DNA from: Chimaeribacter californicus
GTDB taxonomy: Bacteria; Pseudomonadota; Gammaproteobacteria; Enterobacterales; Enterobacteriaceae
Assembly: GCF_002858675.1 (NCBI RefSeq)
Contig: NZ_PJZF01000022.1
Span: 1-64,000, forward strand
Direction: 5' to 3'
DNA length: 64,000 nt
The notes below the pieces were generated by a model. That model was not told the DNA's origin. It worked only from the letters and a program-made list of their open reading frames with translations, and did no database searches. Both the position numbers and the translations under genes were made by a program. Every line of letters starts with the position of its first letter. Within the stretch, counting starts at the first letter, position 1. Shown here piece after piece: positions 7,907-17,514 of this stretch.

Positions 7907-9319
7907 TCATTTCTCATTCGTGGCGGCCTGTGGCGTAGTGCGCGAGAAGGCCTGCGCCATGGTTGCCAGCAATGCGTTGTCAATTTTGTAGCGGCTGCTC
8001 ACCGCTGCCAGCAGCAGGTGGGTGATGCCGGGGGCCAGCGTTTGCAGCGCGGTGATCCCGGCCAGCGAGGCGGGCGTCTGGTTGGCTGCGCCGGATTTGT
8101 AGGCCACCAGCACAAACACCAGGCTGACAATCCCGGCCCCCGCCGCCCACGCCAGCTTGATAAAGAACAGGTTGAAGGCGAAATTCATGCCGGATGAGCG
8201 GATGCCGTTCTTCCAGTAACCGTAGTCATCAGCAAAGGCCATCAGCGAGAAGTGCAGCGGCAGGGTAAAACCGAGCACCGTGCCGTTGAGCAGGATCAGC
8301 GCCAGCCACAGCTCCTGGCTTACTGACGGCACAAACCACAGGCCGAGAGAGTAAACGCCCAGCAGCAGATTGCTCCAGGTGTAAGCCCTGGCCGCCGAAA
8401 CCCGTTTCGTCACCGGGTTCACCAGCAGCGCGCCGAGGATCAGCGAGAAGGTCACCACCGCGAAAAACAGCGAGGTGTAGGCGGCGCTGCCGTGCAGCAC
8501 ATAGGTGATGAAATACATATAGCCGCCGCCGCGGGTGTTGAACACCGTCATCAGCAGGAAGGACATCGCCAGCATCAGCAATAGCTGGTCATTGCGGCGC
8601 AGGCCGCGCAGGTGCTCACGCAGGGTAAAGCGGCCCATCACGTTAAGCGGGATGCGTTCACGCACCGTGAAGAAGCACCAGAGGAACATCACCACCGCAC
8701 AGACGCACAGCAGCGCCACCCCGCGCTGGTAGCCCTGTGCCGCCACGCCCTGCCCGGTGAGCGTCACCAGCCACGGCAGCCCCACCGACACCATAAAGCC
8801 CGCCACGCCGCACAGCACAAAGCGCCAGCTCTGGCAGGCCATCACCTCGCGGTGATCGGTGGTCATGGTGTTGATCAGCGCGCAATAGGGCACGTTGATG
8901 GCGGTGTAACAGAGCGACAGCAGCAGGTAGGTGCCGAACGCCCAGGCGATTTTGCCGGACTCGCCCAGCTCCGGCACGGTGAAGGTCAGCATCCCGGCGA
9001 TGCCGATCGGCAGGGCGACCCACAGCTGCCACGGGCGGAAGCGCCCCCAGCGGCTGCGGGTGCGGTCAACGAAAATGCCCATCAGCGGATCGCTCACGGC
9101 ATCCACCACCCGCAGCAGCACAAATACCGTGCCGACCACCGCCGGCGTCAGGCCAAAAATATCGGTATAGAAAAAGGTCAGGAAATTGCCGATCAGCGCG
9201 GTAATTATCGTGCCGCCGGCATCCCCCAGCCCGTAACCTATTTTTTCCCGCACGCTGAGTTTCGCGCCGGCAGCCACAGGCTGGCCGGTTAATTCCACAT
9301 CATGAAGTGTTGTTGACAT
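7907..9319 (-). CDS. GPH-family (MelB/YicJ-like) glycoside:cation symporter
   Basis: The 470-residue, 12-helix inner-membrane protein has features of the glycoside-pentoside-hexuronide:cation symporter family. The N-terminal [11 protein letters not shown] segment is followed by the [21 protein letters not shown] loop-2/3 signature at about residues 77-97. It would import the oligosaccharide or glycoside that the downstream GH127 enzyme hydrolyses. The gap to that enzyme is 10 bp. The promoter lies in the 272-bp region shared with the divergent AraC-type gene. Confidence 0.88.
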   Translation of the reverse strand: MSTTLHDVELTGQPVAAGAKLSVREKIGYGLGDAGGTIITALIGNFLTFFYTDIFGLTPAVVGTVFVLLRVVDAVSDPLMGIFVDRTRSRWGRFRPWQLWVALPIGIAGMLTFTVPELGESGKIAWAFGTYLLLSLCYTAINVPYCALINTMTTDHREVMACQSWRFVLCGVAGFMVSVGLPWLVTLTGQGVAAQGYQRGVALLCVCAVVMFLWCFFTVRERIPLNVMGRFTLREHLRGLRRNDQLLLMLAMSFLLMTVFNTRGGGYMYFITYVLHGSAAYTSLFFAVVTFSLILGALLVNPVTKRVSAARAYTWSNLLLGVYSLGLWFVPSVSQELWLALILLNGTVLGFTLPLHFSLMAFADDYGYWKNGIRSSGMNFAFNLFFIKLAWAAGAGIVSLVFVLVAYKSGAANQTPASLAGITALQTLAPGITHLLLAAVSSRYKIDNALLATMAQAFSRTTPQAATNEK

Positions 9320-9591
9320 CAGGGTACCCTCATTGGCAGAGGTTCTTTTATCAGGGACAGCGGTTATTTTTTATTATCGGTTTATCACGGCGCCCGGCGT
9401 TATTTACCGCGACCGGAGTAATCTCGCACAGGCAAAATAAGCCAACAAGGTGCGGCAGCCGTATAAAAACGGGAGAATTCCGATCTGTAAGGGAAAAGTG
9501 TGAGGAGGGTCAAACTGCGCGGGAATTCTCCGGCAGGCGCGCCCGCCGGCTGCCAGACTAAGCAGTAATCTTCTTGAATAGGCTGGTAAAA

Positions 9592-10407
9592 ATGCTGAAC
9601 CTAACGTTTACCCTGCCGGTGCGGGTACAGAATGCCGGGCGGTTTATCTCGCGCGGCATCGGGACACATCCCACCCGCAGGCTTGATTCTTTTGAATTAA
9701 TTTATGTTGAGCGCGGGCAATTGGCATTGCGGGAAGAGGCGCGGGATTTTTATATTCCCGCCGGAGAAACCCTATTATTATGGCCGGAACGTCAGCACAG
9801 CGGAATAGGCCCCTTCCCGCCTGACCTGATATTTTACTGGCTGCACTTTGAGGTATTCCCAGCAGAAACGATACCGGTAAACAGCCAATTATTCCTGGTG
9901 CCGCAGCAGGTAAAAATTCAGCAACGTGACGAGGTCGCCGCCCTGTTCCGGTTATTTCTCAGTGAGCAGGCACGGGATAACACCGCCGCCCTGCCGCTGA
10001 TTCTGTTATTGCTGTTACAGCAGGTCGCGGCGGCGGCGGTCCACCCGCCGGACGCCTCAGCGGGCAGCGCCGCGCTGGCGTGGCAGGCCCGGCAGATCAT
10101 CAAAACCCAGTTCCACCGGCCGCTGACGGCCTCCATCCTGGCGCAGCAACTGCACTGTAACCCGGACTACCTCGGGCGGGTGTTCCGCGCCACGTTTCAC
10201 CACACCCTGACCGACGCCATCCACCAGCAGCGCATCCGCTGTGCGGAGGCACTGTTGCGTGAGGAGCAGCACCAGATCGCCGCCGTGGCCCGCCGCGCCG
10301 GGTTTGATGACCCCGGCTACTTCCGGCGGGTGTTCCGCAAGCTGAAAGGGATGTCGCCGCTGGCCTACCGGCGGCTTTACTGCAAAGAGCACATCAATTC
10401 CGATTAA
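9592..10407 (+). CDS. AraC family transcriptional regulator of the GH127 locus
   Basis: The 271-residue protein has an N-terminal cupin-like sugar-sensing domain ([16 protein letters not shown], then [11 protein letters not shown]) and a C-terminal pair of HTH motifs within the last 100 residues ([21 protein letters not shown] and [20 protein letters not shown]). It is divergent from the symporter-glycosidase pair and presumably activates it on sugar binding. An in-frame TTG at 9574 is an alternative start; ATG 9592 is preferred. The last 4 bp overlap the end of convergent ddlA. Confidence 0.88.
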   Translation: MLNLTFTLPVRVQNAGRFISRGIGTHPTRRLDSFELIYVERGQLALREEARDFYIPAGETLLLWPERQHSGIGPFPPDLIFYWLHFEVFPAETIPVNSQLFLVPQQVKIQQRDEVAALFRLFLSEQARDNTAALPLILLLLLQQVAAAAVHPPDASAGSAALAWQARQIIKTQFHRPLTASILAQQLHCNPDYLGRVFRATFHHTLTDAIHQQRIRCAEALLREEQHQIAAVARRAGFDDPGYFRRVFRKLKGMSPLAYRRLYCKEHINSD

Positions 10408-11501
10408 CGCACCGAGCTTTGCAGCCCGCTGTCTGCCTGGTGCCGTTCCAGCGCCAGCTCAATCAGTTGGGTGATGAGGTCACGGTAGGCCAGGCCGCTG
10501 GCTTCCCAGAGTTTCGGGTACATGCTGATGTTGGTGAAGCCGGGCAGCGTGTTGATCTCGTTGATCACGACGTCACCGGCGGCCGTCAGGAACACATCGA
10601 CCCGCGCCATGCCGCTGCACTCCAGCACCTGAAACGCCTGCACGGCGATGGCGCGGATACGATCGTTGACGTCGGCCGGAAGATCCGCCGGGATCGCCAC
10701 CGTGGCCCCTTCGGCGTTGATGTATTTGGTGTCGTAGGCATAGAACTCATCCTGCAAAATCACCTCGCCACAGACGCTGGCCTGCGGGTGGTCGTTGCCC
10801 AGCACCGCGCACTCAATCTCCCGCCCATTGATAGCGGATTCCACCAGCACTTTGTGGTCATAACGGAAGGCCAGCGCCAGCGCCGTGTCGTACTCCTGCG
10901 CGGTGCGCACCTTGCTGACACCCACTGAGGAGCCCTGATTGGCAGGTTTGATAAACAGCGGCAGCCCCAGTTTTTCACTGACGCGGGCAAAACCGTGCTG
11001 CGCCGCCGTACGCCGCGTCAGGGTCACAAAGGGGGCGACCGCCAGCCCGGCGTCACGCAGCAGCCGTTTGGTGACGTCTTTGTCCATGCTCACCGCCGAG
11101 CCCAGCACCCCGGCACCGACAAACGGGATGTTCGCCATCCGCAGCAGCCCTTGCAGCGATCCATCCTCGCCCAGCGTGCCGTGCACAATCGGGAAGATCA
11201 CATCCAGCTGCGCCAGTGCGCTGGCATCACGGCTCTCAATCAGCTGGTGCTGCTGCTGGCCGGGGATCAGCGCCACATTGCGTTGTGATGGGTTAAGGGC
11301 AATGCGCGCCGGGTCGTCGGCGTGTTGCAGGTAGTGGGCGGCGTCGTTGACGTGCCACTCCCCTTGTTTGTCGATGCCGAGCAGCGTGACCTCAAACCGC
11401 TCTTTGTCCATCGCGTCCACGATGTTTTTTGCCGATTGCAGCGACACCTCATGCTCTGCCGATTTGCCGCCAAAAATAACGCCTACCCGAATTTTCGCCA
11501 C
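10404..11501 (-). CDS. ddlA: D-alanine--D-alanine ligase A
   Basis: The 365-residue protein is one residue longer than E. coli DdlA. It is an ATP-grasp enzyme that joins two D-Ala molecules for peptidoglycan precursor synthesis in the cytosol. Visible hallmarks are the N-terminal [11 protein letters not shown], the [11 protein letters not shown] segment, [16 protein letters not shown], and the metal-binding [20 protein letters not shown] near the C-terminus. It is monocistronic here and ends tail-to-tail with the AraC gene. The paralogue ddlB, if present, would lie in the mur/fts cluster outside this window. Confidence 0.95.
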   Translation of the reverse strand: MAKIRVGVIFGGKSAEHEVSLQSAKNIVDAMDKERFEVTLLGIDKQGEWHVNDAAHYLQHADDPARIALNPSQRNVALIPGQQQHQLIESRDASALAQLDVIFPIVHGTLGEDGSLQGLLRMANIPFVGAGVLGSAVSMDKDVTKRLLRDAGLAVAPFVTLTRRTAAQHGFARVSEKLGLPLFIKPANQGSSVGVSKVRTAQEYDTALALAFRYDHKVLVESAINGREIECAVLGNDHPQASVCGEVILQDEFYAYDTKYINAEGATVAIPADLPADVNDRIRAIAVQAFQVLECSGMARVDVFLTAAGDVVINEINTLPGFTNISMYPKLWEASGLAYRDLITQLIELALERHQADSGLQSSVR

Positions 11502-11611
11502 GCCGGTTCCTTAATGAGTACAGGGAGTAATTGACGCGAAATAATGGCGCGGCCGGGGGGAGGATGTAAAGACGCTGCGTGCGTAAAACCGCTGTCAGCC
11601 AGCAATAACGG

Positions 11612-11953
11612 CTAGTCGATAATAAACAGCGTTGCGCCTTCGGCGGTAAAGGACTGGTGCGCTTCGTGATCGTCCGCAACCTGGTAACTGATGCCGGGCG
11701 TCAGCACAAAGGTGCGGCCGTCGTCGAGCCGGCTTTCGAGTTGCCCGGCCAGGCAGAGCAGGATATGGCCTTTTTTGCACCAGTGGTCGGCCAGGTAGCC
11801 GGGGGAGTACTCCACCATCCGTACGCGGACCGGGTTTGCCTCATCACCAAAGTGCCGGGTGCGCCACCGGGCTACGCCCTGCTCGCCGGGGTGTTCGGTG
11901 GCCTCAATGGTTGACCAGTCAGTGATGCCGAAGGGAATAGCAGAGAGTTTCAT
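11612..11953 (-). CDS. DHCW-motif cupin fold protein
   Basis: The 113-residue protein has a single cupin domain. Its motif ADHWCKKGHILLCLAGQLE (from about residue 55) is typical of a small family of cupins defined by this Asp-His-Trp-Cys segment, followed by LTPGISYQVADD-HEAHQSF. The first histidine of the motif and the later H are candidate metal ligands. Function of the family is unknown. It stands alone, in the same direction as ddlA and 110 bp upstream of it. Confidence 0.75.
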   Translation of the reverse strand: MKLSAIPFGITDWSTIEATEHPGEQGVARWRTRHFGDEANPVRVRMVEYSPGYLADHWCKKGHILLCLAGQLESRLDDGRTFVLTPGISYQVADDHEAHQSFTAEGATLFIID

Positions 11954-12251
11954 GGAACGCGCCTTTTCTGAATGTCAGGCGTTGCAGCATACGGAATCGC
12001 CGGCGGCGCTGAACAGCCGGAAAAAGTGAAAAGTTAAGTAAATCAGGCAAAAAGCAGAAAACGTGGAATTTCAGGCGGTCAGGCAGGGGCCATGCCGGAT
12101 AACCCACCGCTCTGTTGCAAAACATGTCTGCACGGCAGAAACGCGATTTTTTCAACTATGCTTAAAGACGTTTGCCGCCTTCACCGGTGGCCTCTTTTCA
12201 CGGCGTACTCTGTTACTCACATGACAATTCGCCGTCACCAAGGAGCACGAT

Positions 12252-13625
12252 ATGCCTTATCAAACTGTTAATCCTTTCAATAATAAACTCATCAAAGAAT
12301 ACCCGACCCATGATGACCAGCAGGTGCAGCAGGCGCTGGCGACCGCCCACGATCTCTACAAATCGGAGTGGGCGCAGGGCGACATCCAGCCGCGCTTACA
12401 GGTGCTGCATAAGCTGTCTGAGCTTATCTCTGCGCGGGTGGATGAACTGGCAAAGATCGCCAGCGAAGAGATGGGCAAGCTGATTGAGCAGAGCCGGGGC
12501 GAAGCGAAGCTCTGTGCCGCCATCGCCAAATACTATGCTGAGCATGCCGAAGAATTCCTGAAGCCGACGCGCTACCCGACTGAGCTGGGTGAAGCCTGGG
12601 TGGAAAACGCCCCGATTGGCGTGCTGGTGGCCGTGGAGCCGTGGAACTTCCCCTATTACCAGCTGATGCGCGTGCTGGCACCGAACCTGGCCGCCGGCAA
12701 CAGCATTCTGGTGAAACATGCCAGCATCGTGCCGCACTGTGCAGAGGTGTTTGAACAGCTGGTCACCGAAGCCGGTGCGCCGAAAGGGGCGTATACCAAC
12801 CTGTTTATCTCCACCGATCAGGTCGGTAACCTGATTGATGACGACCGGGTACAGGGCGTGGCGCTGACCGGCTCGGAAAAAGCGGGCAGCATCGTGGCCG
12901 CACGGGCCGCCGGCAAGCTGAAGAAATCCACGCTGGAGCTGGGCGGCAACGATATCTTTGCGGTGCTGGATGATTGCGACCTCGACAAAGCGGTGAAAGC
13001 CGCCGCCTTTGCCCGCCTGAACAACTGCGGGCAGGTCTGTACCGGTGCCAAACGTTTTATCGTGCATGAGAAGGTGGCTGACCAGTTCCTACAAGGCTTC
13101 ACCGAACAGATGAAGGCGGCAAAACTGGGTGACCCGCTTGACCCAACGACCACCCTTGGCCCGCTCTCTTCCGCGCAGGCGCTGAAAGACCTGGAAAAAC
13201 AGGTGAATGACGCGGTGAAAGCCGGGGCGACGCTGCACCTCGGCGGCAAGAAAGTGGAAAATAACCCCGGCAACTTCTACCTGCCGACCATCCTGACCAA
13301 CATCAAACGGGATAACCCGGCCTACTTCCAGGAGTTCTTCGGCCCGGTGGCGCAGGTGTACGTGGTGAAAGATGATGACGAGCTGGTAAAACTGGCTAAT
13401 GATTCCAACTACGGCCTCGGCGGTGCGCTGTTTACGCAGGACATTGAGCGCGGCAAGAAACTGGCGTCACGCATTGAAACCGGTATGGTCTACATCAACT
13501 CCCTGACCGATACCGCGCCGGAGCTGCCGTTCGGCGGCATCAAGCGCTCCGGGTATGGCCGCGAGCTGTCCGATCTCGGCATCAAAGAGTTTGTGAACCA
13601 GAAACTGGTGGTCGTCGCGAAATAA
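12252..13625 (+). CDS. sad: Succinate-semialdehyde dehydrogenase, Sad/YneI type
   Basis: The 457-residue aldehyde dehydrogenase oxidises succinate semialdehyde to succinate with NAD(P) in the family's characterised E. coli member. The catalytic Cys263 (NNCGQVCTGAKRF) and general base Glu229 (LELGGND) are present, as are the EPWNFPYYQ nucleotide-site motif and the C-terminal PFGGIKRSGYGRE. Length and overall sequence fit the short Sad/YneI subgroup rather than GabD. A good RBS (AAGGAGCACGAT) precedes the ATG. It has its own terminator downstream; no gab genes are near. Confidence 0.85.
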   Translation: MPYQTVNPFNNKLIKEYPTHDDQQVQQALATAHDLYKSEWAQGDIQPRLQVLHKLSELISARVDELAKIASEEMGKLIEQSRGEAKLCAAIAKYYAEHAEEFLKPTRYPTELGEAWVENAPIGVLVAVEPWNFPYYQLMRVLAPNLAAGNSILVKHASIVPHCAEVFEQLVTEAGAPKGAYTNLFISTDQVGNLIDDDRVQGVALTGSEKAGSIVAARAAGKLKKSTLELGGNDIFAVLDDCDLDKAVKAAAFARLNNCGQVCTGAKRFIVHEKVADQFLQGFTEQMKAAKLGDPLDPTTTLGPLSSAQALKDLEKQVNDAVKAGATLHLGGKKVENNPGNFYLPTILTNIKRDNPAYFQEFFGPVAQVYVVKDDDELVKLANDSNYGLGGALFTQDIERGKKLASRIETGMVYINSLTDTAPELPFGGIKRSGYGRELSDLGIKEFVNQKLVVVAK

Positions 13626-13650
13626 CCGTGACAGGCACCCTGCCCCTTCC

Positions 13651-13679
13651 GGCCGCTGCCCTGGCGGCCGGTTTTTATT
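13651..13679 (+). terminator. Rho-independent terminator after sad
   Basis: The hairpin CCGGCCGC-TGCCCTG-GCGGCCGG is followed by TTTTTATT, 25 bp after the stop codon. Confidence 0.8.
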
Positions 13680-13793
13680 GTCCCGGCTCCCATCCGGTTC
13701 CGCATCAATCCCGCCGTCGTTTTATTGACCATACCCCAGGATAGGATTAGGTTTATTCATCAAGTGAATAATTCATAAGCACAGGGAGAGAGT

Positions 13794-15500
13794 ATGAACC
13801 AGCCCGCCAGCGTCAACCGCGTGTTCCTGACGCGCTTACAGGAGATTGTCGGCAGCCAGAACCTGCTGACCGATGCGCGCAGCACCGAACGTTACCGCCA
13901 CGGCTACCGCTCCGGCGGCGGCAACGCGCTGGCGGTGGTGCTGCCCCAGACGCTGTTGCAGCAGTGGCGCGTGCTTCAGGCCTGCGTGGTCGCCAATAAG
14001 ATTGTGATTATGCAGGCGGCCAACACCGGCCTGACGGAAGGCTCCACGCCGAGCGGCAATGATTACGACCGCGACGTGGTGATCATCAGCACCCGCAAGC
14101 TCGACAAGCTGCAACTGATCAACAACGCCGAACAGGTGATCGCCTTTCCCGGCAGCACCCTGCACCACCTGGAAAAAGCACTGAAACCGCACGGCCGGGA
14201 GCCGCATTCGGTGATTGGCTCCTCCTGCATCGGTGCGTCAGTGATGGGCGGCATCTGCAACAACTCCGGAGGGTCGCTTATCAAACGCGGCCCGGCCTAC
14301 ACTGAGCTGGCGCTCTATGCGCAGGTCACTGCCGAAGGGGAACTGAAGCTGGTGAACCATCTCGGCATCGATCTCGGCGAGACGCCGGAGGAGATTCTGA
14401 CGCGGCTGGAGAAAGGCAGTTACAGCCCGTATGAGATTGAGCAGAGCCCGCGCGCCGCCTCTGACCATGAGTACGTTGAGCGGGTGCGTGACGTGGACGC
14501 CGACACCCCGTCGCGCTTCAACGCCGACCCGCGCCGCCTGCATGAGGCCAGCGGCTGTGCCGGGAAACTGGCGGTGTTCGCGGTGCGGCTTGATACCTTC
14601 CCGACGGAGCCGCAGCAGCAGGTGTTCTACATCGGCACCAATGACACCGGCGTGCTGACGGCGATCCGCCGCCATATCCTGCGCCATTTTACCGCACTGC
14701 CGGTGGCCGGGGAGTATATGCACCGCGACTGCTTCAACATCGCGGAGATTTACGGCAAAGACACCTTCCTGATGATCGACCGGCTCGGCACCGACCGTAT
14801 TCCGGATCTGTTCCTGACCAAAGGCAAGCTGGATGCCCGGCTGAACAAGGTGCCGCTGCTGCCGCGCAACATGAGCGACCGGGTGATGCAGTGCATGAGC
14901 CGCCTATTGCCGGGCCACCTGCCCACCCGCATCACTGACTATCGCGACCGCTATGCGCACCACCTGCTGCTGAAGATGTCCGGTGACGGCGTGGCCGAAG
15001 CGGAGGCGTTTTTGACCCACTTCTTCCAGCAGGCCGAGGGCGATTTTTTCGCCTGTACCGAGGAAGAGGGGCGCAAGGCGTTCCTGCACCGCTTTGCCGC
15101 TGCCGGGGCGGCGGTGCGTTACCATGCGGTACATCAGGAGGAGGTCGAGGATATTCTGGCGCTGGACATCGCCCTGCGCCGCAATGAGACGGATTGGTTT
15201 GAGTCACTGCCGCCGGAGATTGAACAGCAGCTGGTGGCGAAACTCTATTACGGCCACTTTATGTGCCATGTGTTCCACCAGGATTACATCGTGAAAAAAG
15301 GGGCGGACGCCCACGCGATTAAGGCGCAGATGCTGGCGGGGCTGGCGGCCAAGGGGGCGGAATACCCGGCGGAGCACAATGTCGGCCACCTCTACCCGGC
15401 CAAACCGGCGCTGAAGGCGTTTTACCGTGAGATTGACCCAACCAACAGCTTTAACCCCGGCATCGGCAAGACGCCGAAGCAGAAACACTGGCAGGGGTAA
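13794..15500 (+). CDS. dld: Quinone-dependent D-lactate dehydrogenase
   Basis: The 568-residue protein is close to E. coli Dld (571). It is a peripheral inner-membrane flavoenzyme that oxidises D-lactate to pyruvate and passes electrons to quinone. The N-terminal FAD-binding PCMH domain contains ANTGLTEGSTPSG and SSCIGASVMGGICNNSGGSL. The C-terminal part holds the membrane-binding and lactate-binding segments (GHFMCHVFHQDYIVKKG, then GAEYPAEHNVGHLYPA). In E. coli dld is adjacent to pbpG and yohC; here those genes follow within 3 kb, with order and orientation altered. Confidence 0.95.
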   Translation: MNQPASVNRVFLTRLQEIVGSQNLLTDARSTERYRHGYRSGGGNALAVVLPQTLLQQWRVLQACVVANKIVIMQAANTGLTEGSTPSGNDYDRDVVIISTRKLDKLQLINNAEQVIAFPGSTLHHLEKALKPHGREPHSVIGSSCIGASVMGGICNNSGGSLIKRGPAYTELALYAQVTAEGELKLVNHLGIDLGETPEEILTRLEKGSYSPYEIEQSPRAASDHEYVERVRDVDADTPSRFNADPRRLHEASGCAGKLAVFAVRLDTFPTEPQQQVFYIGTNDTGVLTAIRRHILRHFTALPVAGEYMHRDCFNIAEIYGKDTFLMIDRLGTDRIPDLFLTKGKLDARLNKVPLLPRNMSDRVMQCMSRLLPGHLPTRITDYRDRYAHHLLLKMSGDGVAEAEAFLTHFFQQAEGDFFACTEEEGRKAFLHRFAAAGAAVRYHAVHQEEVEDILALDIALRRNETDWFESLPPEIEQQLVAKLYYGHFMCHVFHQDYIVKKGADAHAIKAQMLAGLAAKGAEYPAEHNVGHLYPAKPALKAFYREIDPTNSFNPGIGKTPKQKHWQG

Positions 15501-15503
15501 GGG

Positions 15504-15785
15504 TCAGAGGAAAAAGGCCCCCGCCACGCCGGCGGTCAGCACGACGCCGGCGCACTGCACGCCCACCAGCAGTCTGAACCCGCGCCGCGCCGGTGCCATC
15601 GTCAGCATCGCCAGGTGCAACAGCAGCGTGGTGAAATTGGTGATCGCCAGAATGCCCAGCGCCACATAGCCGTTAAAATGCACAAATTCCCCGCGGGGGG
15701 CAAACCAGACGGCATCCGCTGCCAGTAACACACCAATCAGGGTGACCATCCACGACACCACCGTAAATAACGCTTTCAGCTGCAT
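15504..15785 (-). CDS. Small inner-membrane protein of unknown function
   Basis: The 93-residue protein has about three hydrophobic segments (roughly 3-22, 35-58 and 68-92) separated by short basic loops, so it is predicted to be in the inner membrane. An upstream ATG at 15896 would add 37 polar residues; the internal ATG at 15785 gives a compact membrane protein and is preferred, though its ribosome-binding site is weak. It is convergent with dld, with 3 bp between the stop codons. No family is recognised. Confidence 0.55.
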   Translation of the reverse strand: MQLKALFTVVSWMVTLIGVLLAADAVWFAPRGEFVHFNGYVALGILAITNFTTLLLHLAMLTMAPARRGFRLLVGVQCAGVVLTAGVAGAFFL

Positions 15786-15903
15786 ACCGTGACGGGCTGT
15801 GGCCCGTTCCTCTTTTCCTTTCAGGAAAGCCACTTTAACAAATGACGGCGGAAGGTGCGCGCTAAAGCGTGCGTTCAGGCCAACCGAAGACGGCAAGGTG
15901 CAA

Positions 15904-15952
15904 AAAAAACCCCGCAGCGCCTGGAGTTACCTCAAAGCGCGGCGGGGTTTTC
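15904..15952 (-). terminator. Terminator between yohC and the small membrane gene
   Basis: Long inverted repeat with arms AAAACCCCGC/GCGGGGTTTT and a partly paired interior. The A-run and T-run flanking it allow termination on either strand; yohC on the minus strand ends just upstream. Confidence 0.65.
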
Positions 15953-15987
15953 CCGGCGGTGAACCACTGACAACTAAGCAGGAAACC

Positions 15988-16578
15988 TCAGAAGAAATGC
16001 GAGCCGTACCCCCACATCATCACCGCCAGTGCCAGCAGCAATTCCAGCACCAGCACGCCGATGCCGAGCGTGGAGCCGAACACCAGCATCCCCTCCTGCC
16101 GGTCGATGCCGAGGAACGCGGGCATTCCGAGCGCCAGCAGGTAACCGCTGTAAGCCAGCGCCAGCGCACCGACAAACAAACAGAGCCATACCATCGGGTA
16201 GAGCGCCACCAGCCCACTCAGGAACATCGGCGTCGCGACGTAACCGGCGAACACGATGCAGTCATTGCGTGACGGGCGGCTCGGGTAGCGGCTGGCGAGC
16301 AGGTGGATCACCCGCCCCATCACCGCCACCGCGCCCAGCATCAGCAGGTAGAACACCACCGCGATGCCCAGCGCCGTCGAGGGCAGTATGCGCAGGTACT
16401 CGCCGTCACCAAAGCTCCAGCCGACCCGCGTAGTGCCGATAAACGAACAGACCACCGGAATGGCGGCCATTAACATGACATGGTGCATATACAGGTGAGG
16501 AACCGATTCATGCTCACGTTTAATCTGTTGCATTTCCGGTTCAGGATGGGCAAACAGCCCCCAGACGTGATTGATCAT
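15988..16578 (-). CDS. yohC: YohC-like inner-membrane protein, Yip1 family
   Basis: The 196-residue protein has about five membrane helices and the length of E. coli YohC (195). The start MINHVWGLFAHPEPEMQQI is typical of this Yip1-domain family. Function is unknown. The synteny supports the call: in E. coli yohC lies beside pbpG and dld, both of which flank it here. Confidence 0.85.
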   Translation of the reverse strand: MINHVWGLFAHPEPEMQQIKREHESVPHLYMHHVMLMAAIPVVCSFIGTTRVGWSFGDGEYLRILPSTALGIAVVFYLLMLGAVAVMGRVIHLLASRYPSRPSRNDCIVFAGYVATPMFLSGLVALYPMVWLCLFVGALALAYSGYLLALGMPAFLGIDRQEGMLVFGSTLGIGVLVLELLLALAVMMWGYGSHFF

Positions 16579-16777
16579 AGCTACCTCCAGTGTCCGCCTG
16601 TGGCCGCAACAGACGAACCGGATGAGGCGCGCCCGGGTTGGCCCGGGTGTGTGCGACCCTCTTCAGCTCAAGTATAGTGCTGCTCAGGTTTTATACAGAT
16701 TCTCTTATGCAGAAAGGCGGCGGCGCAGCAGGAAGCATCAGGGGGAAAGTCCGCGCAGCCCGCTGCGCGGCAGGGGA

Positions 16778-17083
16778 TCAGGGGATCAGGGAGAGCGCCT
16801 TATCCAGCACTTTGTCACCGCGCATGGTGCCGTAATCCATCATGTCAATCACATCCACCGGTTTGCCCAGCGGCGCGGCCGCTTCCTGCAACCGTTTCAG
16901 CTGGAACTTCACCTGCGGCCCCAGCAGGATGACATCCGCATCCTTGACGATCAGCTCGAAATCCGACACCGGCACCGCCTCGATATCCACCTCAATCTGG
17001 CGCTTTTCCGCTTCCTGACGCATCCGCTGAACCAGCATACTGGTCGACATTCCGGCGGCACAACACAGCACGATCTTTTTCAT
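16778..17083 (-). CDS. Orphan PTS lactose/cellobiose-type EIIB component
   Basis: The 101-residue single-domain EIIB of the lactose/chitobiose class has the phosphocysteine motif CAAGMSTSMLV (active Cys8) and the later VILLGPQV and VIDMMDYG segments. Such proteins take phosphate from EIIA and give it to sugar bound by EIIC. Neither EIIA, EIIC nor a phospho-beta-glycosidase is encoded nearby, so it must work with partners elsewhere or have a regulatory role. The start is preceded by AAGGAGTGACTG. It sits between yohC and yohP, where E. coli has no such gene. Confidence 0.88.
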   Translation of the reverse strand: MKKIVLCCAAGMSTSMLVQRMRQEAEKRQIEVDIEAVPVSDFELIVKDADVILLGPQVKFQLKRLQEAAAPLGKPVDVIDMMDYGTMRGDKVLDKALSLIP

Positions 17084-17373
17084 CAGTCACTCCTTGGTGT
17101 GTCCATTCAGGTTAGTTACCCAACCATAACCCAGGCGGGGGTGAATACAAGGCGCGCACCGCCCGGAGGCGGACTAAAACTCCGGGTTGCGATAAACGTC
17201 ATGGTTTTCAGTTGGGTATGCAGGCGTTTTCCGGCAGAAAAGGGGAAACTGTCTATACTTATGGTTACCGCGCCGGTTAACGGGGCGACACGGGATGCGA
17301 GGGAACATGCGCGGCCGTTTTGGGATGACAACGTGATGACGTTGGAATGTGCACAGGAAATCAGGAGAAAAGT

Positions 17374-17457
17374 ATGAAAATTATTTTATGGATTATTGCG
17401 ATTATCTTTATTGTTGGCCTGCTGACCTTGACCGGCGTCTTCAAGATGCTGTTCTGA
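17374..17457 (+). CDS. yohP: YohP small membrane protein, 27 residues
   Basis: A 27-codon ORF with a strong RBS (CAGGAGAAAAGT) encodes a single hydrophobic helix. It starts MKIILWIIAII and ends GVFKMLF, matching E. coli YohP in length and at most positions (as remembered, not aligned here). YohP is a one-span inner-membrane protein of unknown function. It lies in the yohC-pbpG neighbourhood, as expected, and is too short for most automatic gene finders. Confidence 0.85.
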   Translation: MKIILWIIAIIFIVGLLTLTGVFKMLF

Positions 17458-17514
17458 CCGGCCCCGCATTTCCCTGTCCGGCCGGCAGGTCGGACAGGCG
17501 TCACCTTCAGGCGT

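Noticed and set aside
17462-17500. GC-rich hairpin (CTGTCCG/CGGACAG) between yohP and pbpG as a terminator
   Set aside because: There is no T-run on either side, so it is not called as an intrinsic terminator, though it may slow transcription.
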